Source: UBA1550 sp049294435
GTDB lineage: Bacteria; Patescibacteriota; Minisyncoccia; Phycocordibacterales; UBA1550
Assembly: GCA_049294435.1 (NCBI GenBank)
Contig: JBAQCU010000004.1
Span: 1-25,158, forward strand
Reading direction: 5' to 3'
DNA length: 25,158 bases
Below are positions 1-5,641 of the stretch, in pieces. The notes under the pieces were generated by a model. The model was given only the letters and a program-made list of their open reading frames with translations, was not told where the DNA came from and searched no databases. Positions within the stretch are counted from its first letter, which is position 1. Every line of letters begins with the position of its first letter. Both the position numbers and the translations under genes were made by a program.

Positions 1-34
1 TAGTCAATTGTTCCTCGTGTCAATGGTCAATTGT

Positions 35-60
35 CGGACGGCGGAACATCCCGCCGTCCG
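35..60 (+). terminator. Hairpin terminator of an upstream + strand gene
   Basis: A perfect 10-bp stem (CGGACGGCGG paired with CCGCCGTCCG, loop AACATC) is followed by a T-rich run. It probably ends a gene lying left of the window and insulates infC. The bases before it (4-34) carry TCAATTGT words of the intergenic repeat seen elsewhere in the window. Confidence 0.65.
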
Positions 61-100
61 TTTGACTTTTATTTCAAAATAGCCTACAATCTCCCTAACT

Positions 101-116
101 CCGCAATGTTTTGCGG
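101..116 (+). promoter_or_regulatory. Small hairpin in the infC leader
   Basis: CCGCAA-TGTT-TTGCGG forms a 6-bp stem with a 4-nt loop, followed by TGTTGTTAATTT, about 45 nt before the infC start. It could be a weak attenuator or part of a leader structure. Leader control of infC operons is known in other bacteria, but this case rests on the hairpin alone. Confidence 0.35.
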
Positions 117-161
117 TGTTGTTAATTTACCAAAAAGCCCTACAAAAGGCGGTTAAATCCA

Positions 162-680
162 TTGGCTATAAAGATAAAAATCAATCATCAAATTCGCGCA
201 AAGGAACTCCGTGTTATCACGGATACTGGCGAAGTTCTTGGAGTCCTTTCACTATCAGAAGCACTCGCAAAAGCAGAAGCTCTTGGACTTGATCTTATAG
301 AGATCTCTCCAACAGCTGAACCGCCAGTTGCGAAGATAATGGATTACGGTAAATTTCAGTACCAGCAGAGCAAAAAACAAAAAGAAGCAAAGGCTCGCGC
401 TCACGTTACGGAAACCAAAACACTGCAGGTAAAGATTGGCACCTCGGAACACGACCTAGAGCTTAAGGCAAAAAATGCTTCAAAGTGGCTCAAGGAGGGA
501 TACCGCGTAAAGATTGACCTCTTCCTTGTGGGAAGGTCAAAGTACGCGGATATGGGGTTCAAAAAGGAGCGCCTCGACAGAATTCTGACCCTTATTTCTG
601 AAGAATACAGATTACAGGGCGAGCCACTCAAAAGCCCAAAGGGACTCTCTGTCACACTTGAACGCGCATCAAAGAAGTAG
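162..680 (+). CDS. infC: Translation initiation factor IF-3
   Basis: IF-3 binds the 30S subunit, prevents premature joining of 50S and checks start-codon and initiator tRNA pairing. The 172-residue product has the usual two halves: an N-terminal domain beginning INHQIRAKELRVI with the PPVAKIMDYGKF signature near residue 55, a lysine-rich linker (about 65-80), and a C-terminal domain with the KIGTSEHDLELKAKNASKWL segment. The chosen start is TTG at 162, preceded by AAAAGGCGG with a 9-nt gap; no in-frame ATG fits. A non-ATG start is typical of infC and is the basis of its autoregulation in enterobacteria, where the codon is AUU. It is followed by rpmI and rplT, the conserved infC operon order. 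Function is secure. Confidence 0.97.
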   Translation: MAIKIKINHQIRAKELRVITDTGEVLGVLSLSEALAKAEALGLDLIEISPTAEPPVAKIMDYGKFQYQQSKKQKEAKARAHVTETKTLQVKIGTSEHDLELKAKNASKWLKEGYRVKIDLFLVGRSKYADMGFKKERLDRILTLISEEYRLQGEPLKSPKGLSVTLERASKK

Positions 681-690
681 GAAAGATAAC

Positions 691-855
691 GAGCGAAGCG
701 AGATTAGATTTCTTATCCAGCCCCACTTCTGTTTTTTTGCAAAGAATTTTACCCAGCTCCAGTTCTCTAAATAAGTAGAACTGGGGCTGGACAAAAATTC
801 AACAGCAAAAATGTAGAAGTGGGGCTGGATGGTGATTTTAATAGTCGCTTTGCTC
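691..855. repeat. Palindromic intergenic element, GAGCGAAGCGA family, copy A
   Basis: It lies between infC and rpmI. The left end reads GAGCGAAGCGAGATTAGA and the right end TAGTCGCTTTGCTCC, giving imperfect terminal inverted repeats of 11 bp. Inside are two nested hairpins: ATCCAGCCCCACTTCT pairs with AGAAGTGGGGCTGGAT, and within it CCAGCTCCAGTTCT nearly pairs with AGAACTGGGGCTGG. Related elements lie at 20872-20976, 21189-21279 and 23907-24025. No coding potential was seen. Confidence 0.75.
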
Positions 856-871
856 CTTAAAAATCAACCAC

Positions 872-1060
872 ATGAAAACAAACAAATCATTTACCAAAAG
901 ACTCAAGGTGACAAAGACCGGCAAGATTCTTGGTCGCAAGCCAGGTCAAAACCACTTCAACGCAAAAGCTAGTCGCTCAAAGCAACTCGCAGGAAAGCGT
1001 TTGAGCGAGTTCCCTATGACCAACAAGGAAAAGGCGCGCTTTCTACCAGGACTTCTTTAA
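872..1060 (+). CDS. rpmI: 50S ribosomal protein L35 (bL35)
   Basis: bL35 is a small basic protein of the large subunit. The 62-residue product has the family's TKRLKVTKTGKILGRK and FNAKASRSKQL segments and is near the usual 64-residue length. The ATG follows CTCCTTAAAAATCAACCAC and has no strong Shine-Dalgarno sequence; the DNA just upstream is the right end of palindromic element A. It sits between infC and rplT as in most bacteria, so co-transcription is likely, although 191 bp of repeat separates it from infC. Confidence 0.95.
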   Translation: MKTNKSFTKRLKVTKTGKILGRKPGQNHFNAKASRSKQLAGKRLSEFPMTNKEKARFLPGLL

Positions 1061-1143
1061 TTTATTCACCCGCCCAAACTTTTAACAACTTATTTCTAAA
1101 AAAAAGTATAGTTGAAAAGTAGGGCAAAATTTAATAAATACAT

Positions 1144-1169
1144 CACCTAATCTTGCTAAAAGTTAGGTG
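1144..1169 (+). promoter_or_regulatory. Inverted repeat in the rplT leader
   Basis: CACCTAA and TTAGGTG are separated by 12 nt and end 20 nt before the rplT ATG. L20 controls its own operon by binding structured leader RNA in several bacteria, so this hairpin is a plausible regulatory or spacing element. No specific L20 site can be shown from sequence alone. Confidence 0.35.
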
Positions 1170-1189
1170 GGTAAATATACTAAAACACC

Positions 1190-1534
1190 ATGACAAGAGT
1201 AAAACGAGGAACAACTTCAGCAAAACACCGTCGAAACGTCTTGGCCCAGGTAAAGGGCTACCGTTTTGGACGTAGCACAAAGGAAATCCAGGCAAACGAC
1301 GCTATTGCCCACGCAGGCGCATACGCTTTTGCTCACCGCCGTGACAAGAAGAATGTCTTCCGTCGCCTTTGGACAGTGAAAATGAATGCCGCCCTACGCC
1401 CTCTTGGTTTTTCATACAGCAAATTTATTGATGCGCTCAAGAAAAAGAACATTATCATTGACCGCAAGATAATGGCAGACCTCGCAGAAAACAATCCTGA
1501 GACATTTGTGAATGTCGTAAACGAGGTAAAGTAG
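1190..1534 (+). CDS. rplT: 50S ribosomal protein L20 (bL20)
   Basis: bL20 binds 23S rRNA directly and is required early in 50S assembly. The 114-residue product starts MTRVKRGTTSAKHRR and carries the family segments GYRFGRSTKEIQAN, AYAFAHRRDKKNVFRRLW and ALRPLGFSYSKFIDALKK. Length and order match the family throughout. It is the last gene of the infC-rpmI-rplT cluster and is followed at 1577-1607 by a very strong hairpin terminator. The 129-bp spacer before it carries an inverted repeat that may regulate it. Confidence 0.97.
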   Translation: MTRVKRGTTSAKHRRNVLAQVKGYRFGRSTKEIQANDAIAHAGAYAFAHRRDKKNVFRRLWTVKMNAALRPLGFSYSKFIDALKKKNIIIDRKIMADLAENNPETFVNVVNEVK

Positions 1535-1544
1535 CTTCGCAAAC

Positions 1545-1660
1545 ATTTGACCAAAAACATGTGACATGTGACAAAAGAGAGCAATTTGCCAAAGGCAAAT
1601 TGCTCTCTTTTAATTGAAATTGAGTCAATTGTCCGCGTAGCGGTGTCAATTGTCAGTTGT
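1545..1660. repeat. Word-repeat intergenic element with central hairpin, copy 1
   Basis: Short words such as CATTTGAC, CATGTGAC and TCAATTGT recur on both sides of a 14-bp hairpin (1577-1607) whose core is ATTTGCC-AAA-GGCAAAT. The right part (1624-1660) matches 23478-23514 closely, including an internal CCGC...GCGG mini-hairpin. Related copies are at 18200-18325 and 22437-22570. It has no reading frame of its own. Confidence 0.7.
1577..1611. terminator. Strong bidirectional terminator after rplT
   Basis: GAGAGCAATTTGCC pairs perfectly with GGCAAATTGCTCTC around an AAA loop and is followed by TTTT; AAAA precedes it on the other side, so it can work in both directions. It ends the infC-rpmI-rplT operon and forms the core of the word-repeat element. 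Confidence 0.85.
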
Positions 1661-1666
1661 TCTGCA

Positions 1667-1864
1667 TTACATCACCCTCTCACCTTCTCCCATACTTGGC
1701 CCACCGGCTCCATCATAGTTTTCGTACACATACTGAGGGCATTTTTCACCAAGGTCGCATGTCTTTCCTGCTGTGATGACATTGATAAGATTCGCAACAA
1801 GTTTTTTTGGACTTTCATCAAAAACTACCTGACCCTCTTCTTTTCTGTGTCTTCCCTCTTTTAA
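1667..1864 (-). pseudogene. Displaced 3' fragment of a LOG-family gene
   Basis: The minus strand encodes about 63 residues without a start (from HRKEEGQVVFDESPKK to the end MGEGERVM and a TAA stop). It matches the C-terminus of the intact LOG-family gene at 3598-4257. Similarity starts exactly at the stop codon. Over the first roughly 130 bp only five bases differ, while the distal 60 bp diverge much more. No upstream homology or start codon exists: the frame meets a stop at 1877-1879. It lies in the same orientation as the full gene, so the DGR cassette between them is bounded by direct repeats. Gene decay and element integration are both possible origins. Confidence 0.88.
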
Positions 1865-1953
1865 ATTCTCTCCACGCTAAAAGCAAATTCTCTACAGAAA
1901 TGATATTACCGTATGTATGAACGCAAATCGCTCGAATCATTCACTTAACGTTA

Positions 1954-1963
1954 CCCCCCCCCC
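1954..1963. repeat. Ten-base C homopolymer before avd
   Basis: Ten consecutive C residues lie between an ATG at 1917 and the open Avd frame. The ATG frame (MNANRSNHSLNVTPPP) is out of register with the Avd frame by one base; eleven or eight Cs would join them. The tract is a candidate for slipped-strand phase variation or a base-calling error. Confidence 0.7.
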
Positions 1964-1969
1964 AGCATT

Positions 1970-2347
1970 TTGCAAGCTCCTCTCGTCCCTGTTTTGCAAA
2001 AGATAAAAAGTGCATATATCTTTTGGTATAGCATTTACCCCCTTGTGCCAAAAACTCACCGCTACACCCTCGCGCTTAAAATTGACACGCTTTTTATAGA
2101 GCTCATGGAAATGTCGGCGAGCGCATCATTTACTCAAAAGCAGGACAAAATCCCTTACCTTCGAACCGCCATTCGCAAGCTCGATACTTTGAAGATACTC
2201 CTTATGGTACTTTGGGAAACTCGCTCAATTGATACTAAAAAATATGAGGTGCTTTCTGTTCCCTTGGATGAGGTCGGCAAGATGCTCGGTGGGTGGCTCG
2301 GTCAAATGGAAAAACATTACTCCCTAAACGCGAGGCCGAGGGAGTAA
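1970..2347 (+). CDS. avd: DGR accessory variability determinant (Avd-like four-helix protein)
   Basis: Avd proteins are small basic four-helix bundles that form a pentamer, bind the DGR reverse transcriptase and the template RNA, and are needed for mutagenic homing. The product is 125 residues from the TTG at 1970. It has the family pattern: PLVPVLQKIKSAYIFWYS helix, PKTHRYTLALKIDTLFIELM helix, LRTAIRKLDTLKILLMVLWE helix and a final helix ending VGKMLGGWLGQME. The true start is uncertain, because the nearest ATG (1917) is one base out of frame across a C10 tract. The gene ends 15 bp before the DGR template repeat but is on the opposite strand to the TR sense. No RT gene is nearby. Family call is good; function in this genome is unproven. 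Confidence 0.85.
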   Translation: MQAPLVPVLQKIKSAYIFWYSIYPLVPKTHRYTLALKIDTLFIELMEMSASASFTQKQDKIPYLRTAIRKLDTLKILLMVLWETRSIDTKKYEVLSVPLDEVGKMLGGWLGQMEKHYSLNARPRE

Positions 2348-2349
2348 TG
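2315..2349 (-). terminator. Terminator-like hairpin just after the TR, inside the avd 3' end
   Basis: CATTACTCCCT pairs perfectly with AGGGAGTAATG (11 bp, 13-nt loop). Read on the minus strand it lies 13 nt past the TR and is followed by TTTTTCC, the form of an intrinsic terminator for a minus-strand TR transcript. It covers the last codons and stop of avd. Confidence 0.6.
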
Positions 2350-2362
2350 AAATAATAGAGAG

Positions 2363-2476
2363 TTGCGAAAGACCCGATTGCCAGCATTCCAGTTGCCATT
2401 CTCGTCGAGATGCCAATCGTTCACGTTCCACTTGCGGTTGTCCAAGTTCCAGTTCACGTTGACGGCAAAGAGTACT
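2363..2476 (-). repeat. DGR template repeat (TR)
   Basis: These 114 bp align without gaps to 2790-2903 at the 3' end of the target gene. The two differ at 21 positions; at 20 of them the coding-sense TR base is A, and one is G. In the target's frame the TR is rich in AAC/AAT codons and reads NVNWNLDNRKWNVNDWHL and so on. This adenine-specific bias is the mark of DGR mutagenic reverse transcription. The TR is bounded by avd on one side and by a gene-free stretch with a possible promoter on the other. Confidence 0.93.
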
Positions 2477-2770
2477 TTTATGCGCTGTTTCATCTGTGGC
2501 ACCACCCATCGAATACTCTCTGGGCTGAATAGTATGCTGAATCAAAATTCAACAAAACAGCGCACCAATTTTTTATATTTTTAAGATTATATGCAGACAC
2601 GCTTGATATAAAAATATTCATACCAATTCTCGCCAACACAAATCTTGAGCTGAAATATCAAACCGTAATCTAATACATAATGCAGACTCGTGTTTAGTAT
2701 AAAACAAAAGACCCTTCTCCCAAAGCGCGAGCGCTAAGGTCAAAGGGTCGAGGACTTAAAGTCCGAAGGT
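2477..2770. other. Gene-free DGR spacer with duplicated promoter-like sequence
   Basis: No credible gene is seen. On the minus strand a TATAAT (2591-2586) preceded by TCTGCA could start the TR transcript about 100 nt before the TR. An imperfect direct repeat of roughly 26 bp occurs at 2589-2614 and 2678-2704, both containing ATGCAGAC and ending TATAAAA on the plus strand. No reverse transcriptase or fragment of one was found here. Confidence 0.5.
2710..2749 (-). terminator. Terminator of the DGR target gene
   Basis: On the minus strand GACCCTT and AAGGGTC enclose a further AGCGC/GCGCT stem, followed by TTTTGTTTT. It lies 22 bp past the target stop codon. A separate small hairpin, GGACT-TAA-AGTCC at 2752-2764, sits between it and the VR; small hairpins after the VR are known to promote homing in studied DGRs. 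Confidence 0.75.
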
Positions 2771-3370
2771 TCAAATCACCAAGGTCGTATTGCGAAAGAC
2801 CCGAATGCCAGCATCCCAGTTGCCATAAGCGCCGAGATGCCAAGCGCCCACGCGCCACCGGCGGCGGCCCAAGCGCCAGCCCACGCTGACGGCAAAGAGT
2901 ACTCCGTTTACCAGTACATAGAAGATGTTGGCGTATCCATTGTTCAGGAGTTCGCCGTCTATCCCCTTTGGCTGGAGGTCAATCATTGTCGCAATCTGGT
3001 CGAGAGTGGAGGCATGCTTACGCACTTCTTCCGTCCCGCCCAGGAGTTCGTCGATGATTTCCGTGTCGGTCATATTGCGAGCGAGTGTGTGGCTCGTTAC
3101 GCCTTCCAGCCCGCGGTGTGGCATCGATACTTTCTGCTCAGACAGGATACGTTGTTCAAACGTATTCCAAACATACAAACCCTCGCGGGTTTTGAAGTAG
3201 GTGTGGGGGTTGAATAACTTTTCTTCCCCGCCCACCTCAAATGGATTACGGTGCTCAATGAAGGCTTGCAAGTGGGCGCCATTAAGCGTTCCGTTCGCAA
3301 CTTGATCAAACAACTCTTTGAGCTGAGAAGCCGAGAAGCTCGACCCCTCGATGACAGTTTTAGGTGCCAT
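2771..3370 (-). CDS. DGR target protein with C-terminal variable region
   Basis: The 199-residue product has an N-terminal region (about 10-60; SASQLKELFDQVANGTLNG then an NPF motif near 42) and a C-terminal part ending in the variable repeat (residues 157-194). The variable part has regularly spaced Trp residues and ends W-x-AG-x-RVFRN, as in C-type-lectin-fold DGR targets. Fourteen codons differ from the TR: 162, 164, 166, 168, 169, 171, 173, 175, 176, 180, 181, 182, 186 and 189. Many AAC/AAT Asn codons became Arg, Gly, Ser, Tyr, Asp or Ile. The start at 3370 follows AAAGGAAACATC; an upstream ATG (3421) lacks a good ribosome site. There is no signal peptide or membrane segment. It is probably a ligand-binding protein; the ligand is unknown. 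It has its own promoter at 3517-3546 and a long leader. Confidence 0.9.
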   Translation of the reverse strand: MAPKTVIEGSSFSASQLKELFDQVANGTLNGAHLQAFIEHRNPFEVGGEEKLFNPHTYFKTREGLYVWNTFEQRILSEQKVSMPHRGLEGVTSHTLARNMTDTEIIDELLGGTEEVRKHASTLDQIATMIDLQPKGIDGELLNNGYANIFYVLVNGVLFAVSVGWRLGRRRWRVGAWHLGAYGNWDAGIRVFRNTTLVI

Positions 3371-3431
3371 GATGTTTCCTTTCAGAAAATAATGCCATTT
3401 GATTATCCCTAGTAGAGACAATGCCAGACCG

Positions 3432-3487
3432 AAGTAGTCATAGCCAGGAAACGCCGAGAAATCAGCATCTTTTGGCTATGACTACTT
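3432..3487 (-). promoter_or_regulatory. Long hairpin in the leader of the DGR target gene
   Basis: AAGTAGTCATAGCCA and TGGCTATGACTACTT form a perfect 15-bp stem around a 26-nt loop. It lies between the target gene's promoter and its start codon, so the mRNA would carry it in a leader of about 140 nt. A regulatory or mRNA-stabilising role is inferred. Confidence 0.6.
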
Positions 3488-3516
3488 TTCGCAAGTACTA
3501 TCAAAGAACTAGAACA

Positions 3517-3546
3517 AGTATAGCACAGTATCAGCCATTTTGTCAA
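3517..3546 (-). promoter_or_regulatory. Sigma-70-type promoter of the DGR target gene
   Basis: On the minus strand a perfect TTGACA (3546-3541) and TATACT (3522-3517) are separated by 18 bp. This is among the best promoters in the window and predicts a start site near 3510. Confidence 0.8.
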
Positions 3547-3551
3547 GCAAA

Positions 3552-3589
3552 CCCAAAACCCGCTGTTTATAAAAACAGCGGGCTTTGGG
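3552..3589. terminator. Bidirectional terminator between the LOG gene and the DGR cassette
   Basis: CCCGCTGTTT pairs with AAACAGCGGG around ATAA, and outer CCCAAA pairs with TTTGGG; T-rich runs are present on both strands. It ends the LOG-family gene whose stop is at 3598 and insulates the DGR target promoter. Confidence 0.8.
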
Positions 3590-3597
3590 GCTATTTT

Positions 3598-4257
3598 TTA
3601 CATCACCCTCTCACCTTCTCCCATACTTGGCCCACCGGCTCCATCATAGTTTTCGTATACATACTGAGGACACTTCTCACCAAGGTCGCACGTCTTTCCT
3701 GCTGTGATGACATTGATAAGATTCGCAACAAGGTCTTTAGGGCTTTCATTGAAAACTACTTTCCCTTCTTCTTTGCGATGACTTTTTTCTAACATATCTA
3801 TAAGCACCTCATCCATATCCCACGCACCGCGAAGAACACCGATTGGTTTATGATCTTCAAACGCCACGGTAAATTCATTCACTGTGCCAATACGTCCACA
3901 GCCAACAATAACACCGTCTGACGCGCGGGTAAGCAAAAGGTTGCGACCTGAATAACCAAATCCTGTGTAAATAATTATATCCAAATAGTCCAATGGTAAT
4001 CCGTATGTTTCAACGTGTTCCTTTTCATTTGATGCCGGTGAAAGTCCGATAGAAACTCCACCGGCTTCTTTTGCGCCCATCGCAGCCCACAAAGGAAACC
4101 CGGTCGTCGCGCCAGTAACAAGAATGCCCCCTTGGCGTACAATCTCACGGCCGAGTTCCTTTGCACTCTCGAGCGCGTTGTCGCCGCAATATGTGGTATC
4201 TGCCGCTCCAGACACACAGATTTTTACTTTCAAATGATGATGTTGTTCGTTGCCCAT
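3598..4257 (-). CDS. LOG-family (Rossmann, lysine decarboxylase-like) protein
   Basis: The 219-residue product belongs to the SLOG/LOG-like superfamily of nucleotide-binding Rossmann proteins (TIGR00725-like). An N-terminal beta strand, VKICVSGAAD, is followed by GREIVRQGGILVTGATTGFP (about residues 35-55), and the signature-like segment GCGRIGTVNEFTVAFEDHKPIGVL lies near 119-142. Canonical cytokinin-activating LOGs carry PGGxGTxxE; here it is degenerate (GRIGTVNE), so phosphoribohydrolase activity is uncertain. The C-terminal 60 residues are Cys-containing and acidic. The ATG lies 6 nt from an extended -10 (TGGTAGAAT), so the mRNA may be leaderless. A diverged copy of the 3' end lies at 1667-1864, across the DGR cassette. 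Confidence 0.85.
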   Translation of the reverse strand: MGNEQHHHLKVKICVSGAADTTYCGDNALESAKELGREIVRQGGILVTGATTGFPLWAAMGAKEAGGVSIGLSPASNEKEHVETYGLPLDYLDIIIYTGFGYSGRNLLLTRASDGVIVGCGRIGTVNEFTVAFEDHKPIGVLRGAWDMDEVLIDMLEKSHRKEEGKVVFNESPKDLVANLINVITAGKTCDLGEKCPQYVYENYDGAGGPSMGEGERVM

Positions 4258-4263
4258 AATTTT

Positions 4264-4272
4264 ATTCTACCA
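4264..4272 (-). promoter_or_regulatory. Extended -10 promoter of the LOG-family gene
   Basis: On the minus strand TGGTAGAAT precedes the ATG at 4257 by 6 nt, which would give a leaderless transcript. No clear -35 box is seen. Confidence 0.5.
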
Positions 4273-4288
4273 TAAACTCTCCACTATA

Positions 4289-5641
4289 CTAAAAATCTAT
4301 TTCTACAACATCCCCCGACTTTGGCACTCTAGTATCTACACCAAGATAATCGCGCACACGTTGCGCAAAGAATAGTCCAGCCCCAAGCTCAGCGTGAACC
4401 ACAAAAACTTTCTTCAGCGAGTCTTGCATTTCTGTCACGAATTCTAGAAGAGCATTCATATCTTTATGCGCGGAGTATCCCTGTATTGTGACAACTTTCG
4501 CGCGCACTGGCACTTCCTCGTCAAAAATTCGCACGCTCTTCATACCCTCTTGAAGCAATCGACCCATTGTGCCAACAGCTTGGTATCCCACAAGAAGAAG
4601 TGTACTCTTTGGATCGGGAAGATAGTTACGTTCGTGATGAAGCACCCTTCCACCGTTTGACATACCCGAACCGGCAATTATGATTTTAGGGTTTGGAACA
4701 TCTTTTATCGCGATAGAATCTTGTGAACGTTCAGTATAACGAAGTTTGGGAAATTTAAAAATGTCGTCTCCTCCTTTTATTGTATCTTGAATCTCTTTAT
4801 TAAAGTACGATTCACTATTACTGAATACTTTTGTAACACGTATCGCAAGCGGTGAATCCACAAAAACTGGAATCTCGGGTATCAAATTATTTTCTATCAT
4901 TTTGTTGAGTTCAAAAAGAAGATCCTGTGTGCGTTCAATTGAAAAAGCTGGAATAACTAGCGCTCCACCGCGCGCAATTGTTTCTTCTATAACTTTCCTA
5001 AAATTATTTGCTCGCTCAGCGAGGTCCTCATGGAGACGGTCGCCGTATACTGCCTCCATTACAAGGTAGTCCACATTTGAAAGAAGAGATGAGTCAGGCA
5101 TTAAAACCGACGATGCGCCAAGGTCGCCGGAAAAGATAAGTCTTTTATCTTTATGGTCTATCTCCACCATTGCAGAACCAAGAATATGCCCAGCATCGCG
5201 AAACTTTACACGAATATCATTTTTAAAACCTATTTCCTTGTCATATGGTATCGCCTCCCAATGATCAAACGCTTTTTGCACAGCGTCTTCGTGGTAAAGC
5301 GGTTCGTGTCCATCTGCTTTTGCCTCTCGAGCAATAACACGAAGAGTATCCTCTAGCATAAGTTTTGCGATTTCTCGCGTAGGTGGAGTGGAATAGATTT
5401 TCCCCTTGAAACCCTCGTTCATTAACTTTGGAATACGACCTACGTGGTCCAGGTGGGCATGTGTCACAAACAGAGCGTCAATGGTTGCGGGATTATAGGG
5501 AAACGGGTCATTGTTTTTATCGTCACAAACTTTTACTCCCTGGAAAAAACCGCAGTCAATCATAATACTTACACCATCGTCTTCAAGAATGTGATTTGAA
5601 CCAGTAACTTCTCCAGCTGCGCCGTAAAATTTGAGTCTCAT
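4289..5641 (-). CDS. Beta-CASP metallo-beta-lactamase RNase
   Basis: This is a zinc-dependent RNA-processing nuclease or hydrolase of the MBL-fold beta-CASP group (CPSF-73/YSH1-like). Its 450 residues show HAHLDH (61-66), GHILGS (151-156), SGDLG (171-175), the beta-CASP part with FSIERTQDLLFEL and GSGMSNGGRV, and the C-terminal GYSAHKD histidine motif. The start at 5641 is preferred over 5677 because it begins the family sequence MRLKFYGAAGEVTGS and overlaps the previous stop codon as ATGA, a sign of translational coupling with the membrane-protein gene. A role in mRNA turnover or maturation is expected from the family; the substrate cannot be told. Confidence 0.93.
   Translation of the reverse strand: MRLKFYGAAGEVTGSNHILEDDGVSIMIDCGFFQGVKVCDDKNNDPFPYNPATIDALFVTHAHLDHVGRIPKLMNEGFKGKIYSTPPTREIAKLMLEDTLRVIAREAKADGHEPLYHEDAVQKAFDHWEAIPYDKEIGFKNDIRVKFRDAGHILGSAMVEIDHKDKRLIFSGDLGASSVLMPDSSLLSNVDYLVMEAVYGDRLHEDLAERANNFRKVIEETIARGGALVIPAFSIERTQDLLFELNKMIENNLIPEIPVFVDSPLAIRVTKVFSNSESYFNKEIQDTIKGGDDIFKFPKLRYTERSQDSIAIKDVPNPKIIIAGSGMSNGGRVLHHERNYLPDPKSTLLLVGYQAVGTMGRLLQEGMKSVRIFDEEVPVRAKVVTIQGYSAHKDMNALLEFVTEMQDSLKKVFVVHAELGAGLFFAQRVRDYLGVDTRVPKSGDVVEIDF

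Noticed and set aside
4..34. CRISPR-like short repeats (also at 1545, 18200, 22437)
   Set aside because: The words are 7-9 bp, irregularly spaced, with no unique spacers and centred on terminator hairpins.
1568..1864. 98-residue plus-strand open frame
   Set aside because: It is antisense to the LOG-gene fragment and begins inside the terminator; the same antisense frame recurs at 3421-3792 against the intact LOG gene.
2363..2545. Open frames across the TR on both strands
   Set aside because: They are by-products of the template repeat. The minus frame imitates the target's C-terminus because TR and VR are homologous, but it lacks a ribosome site and the N-terminal domain.
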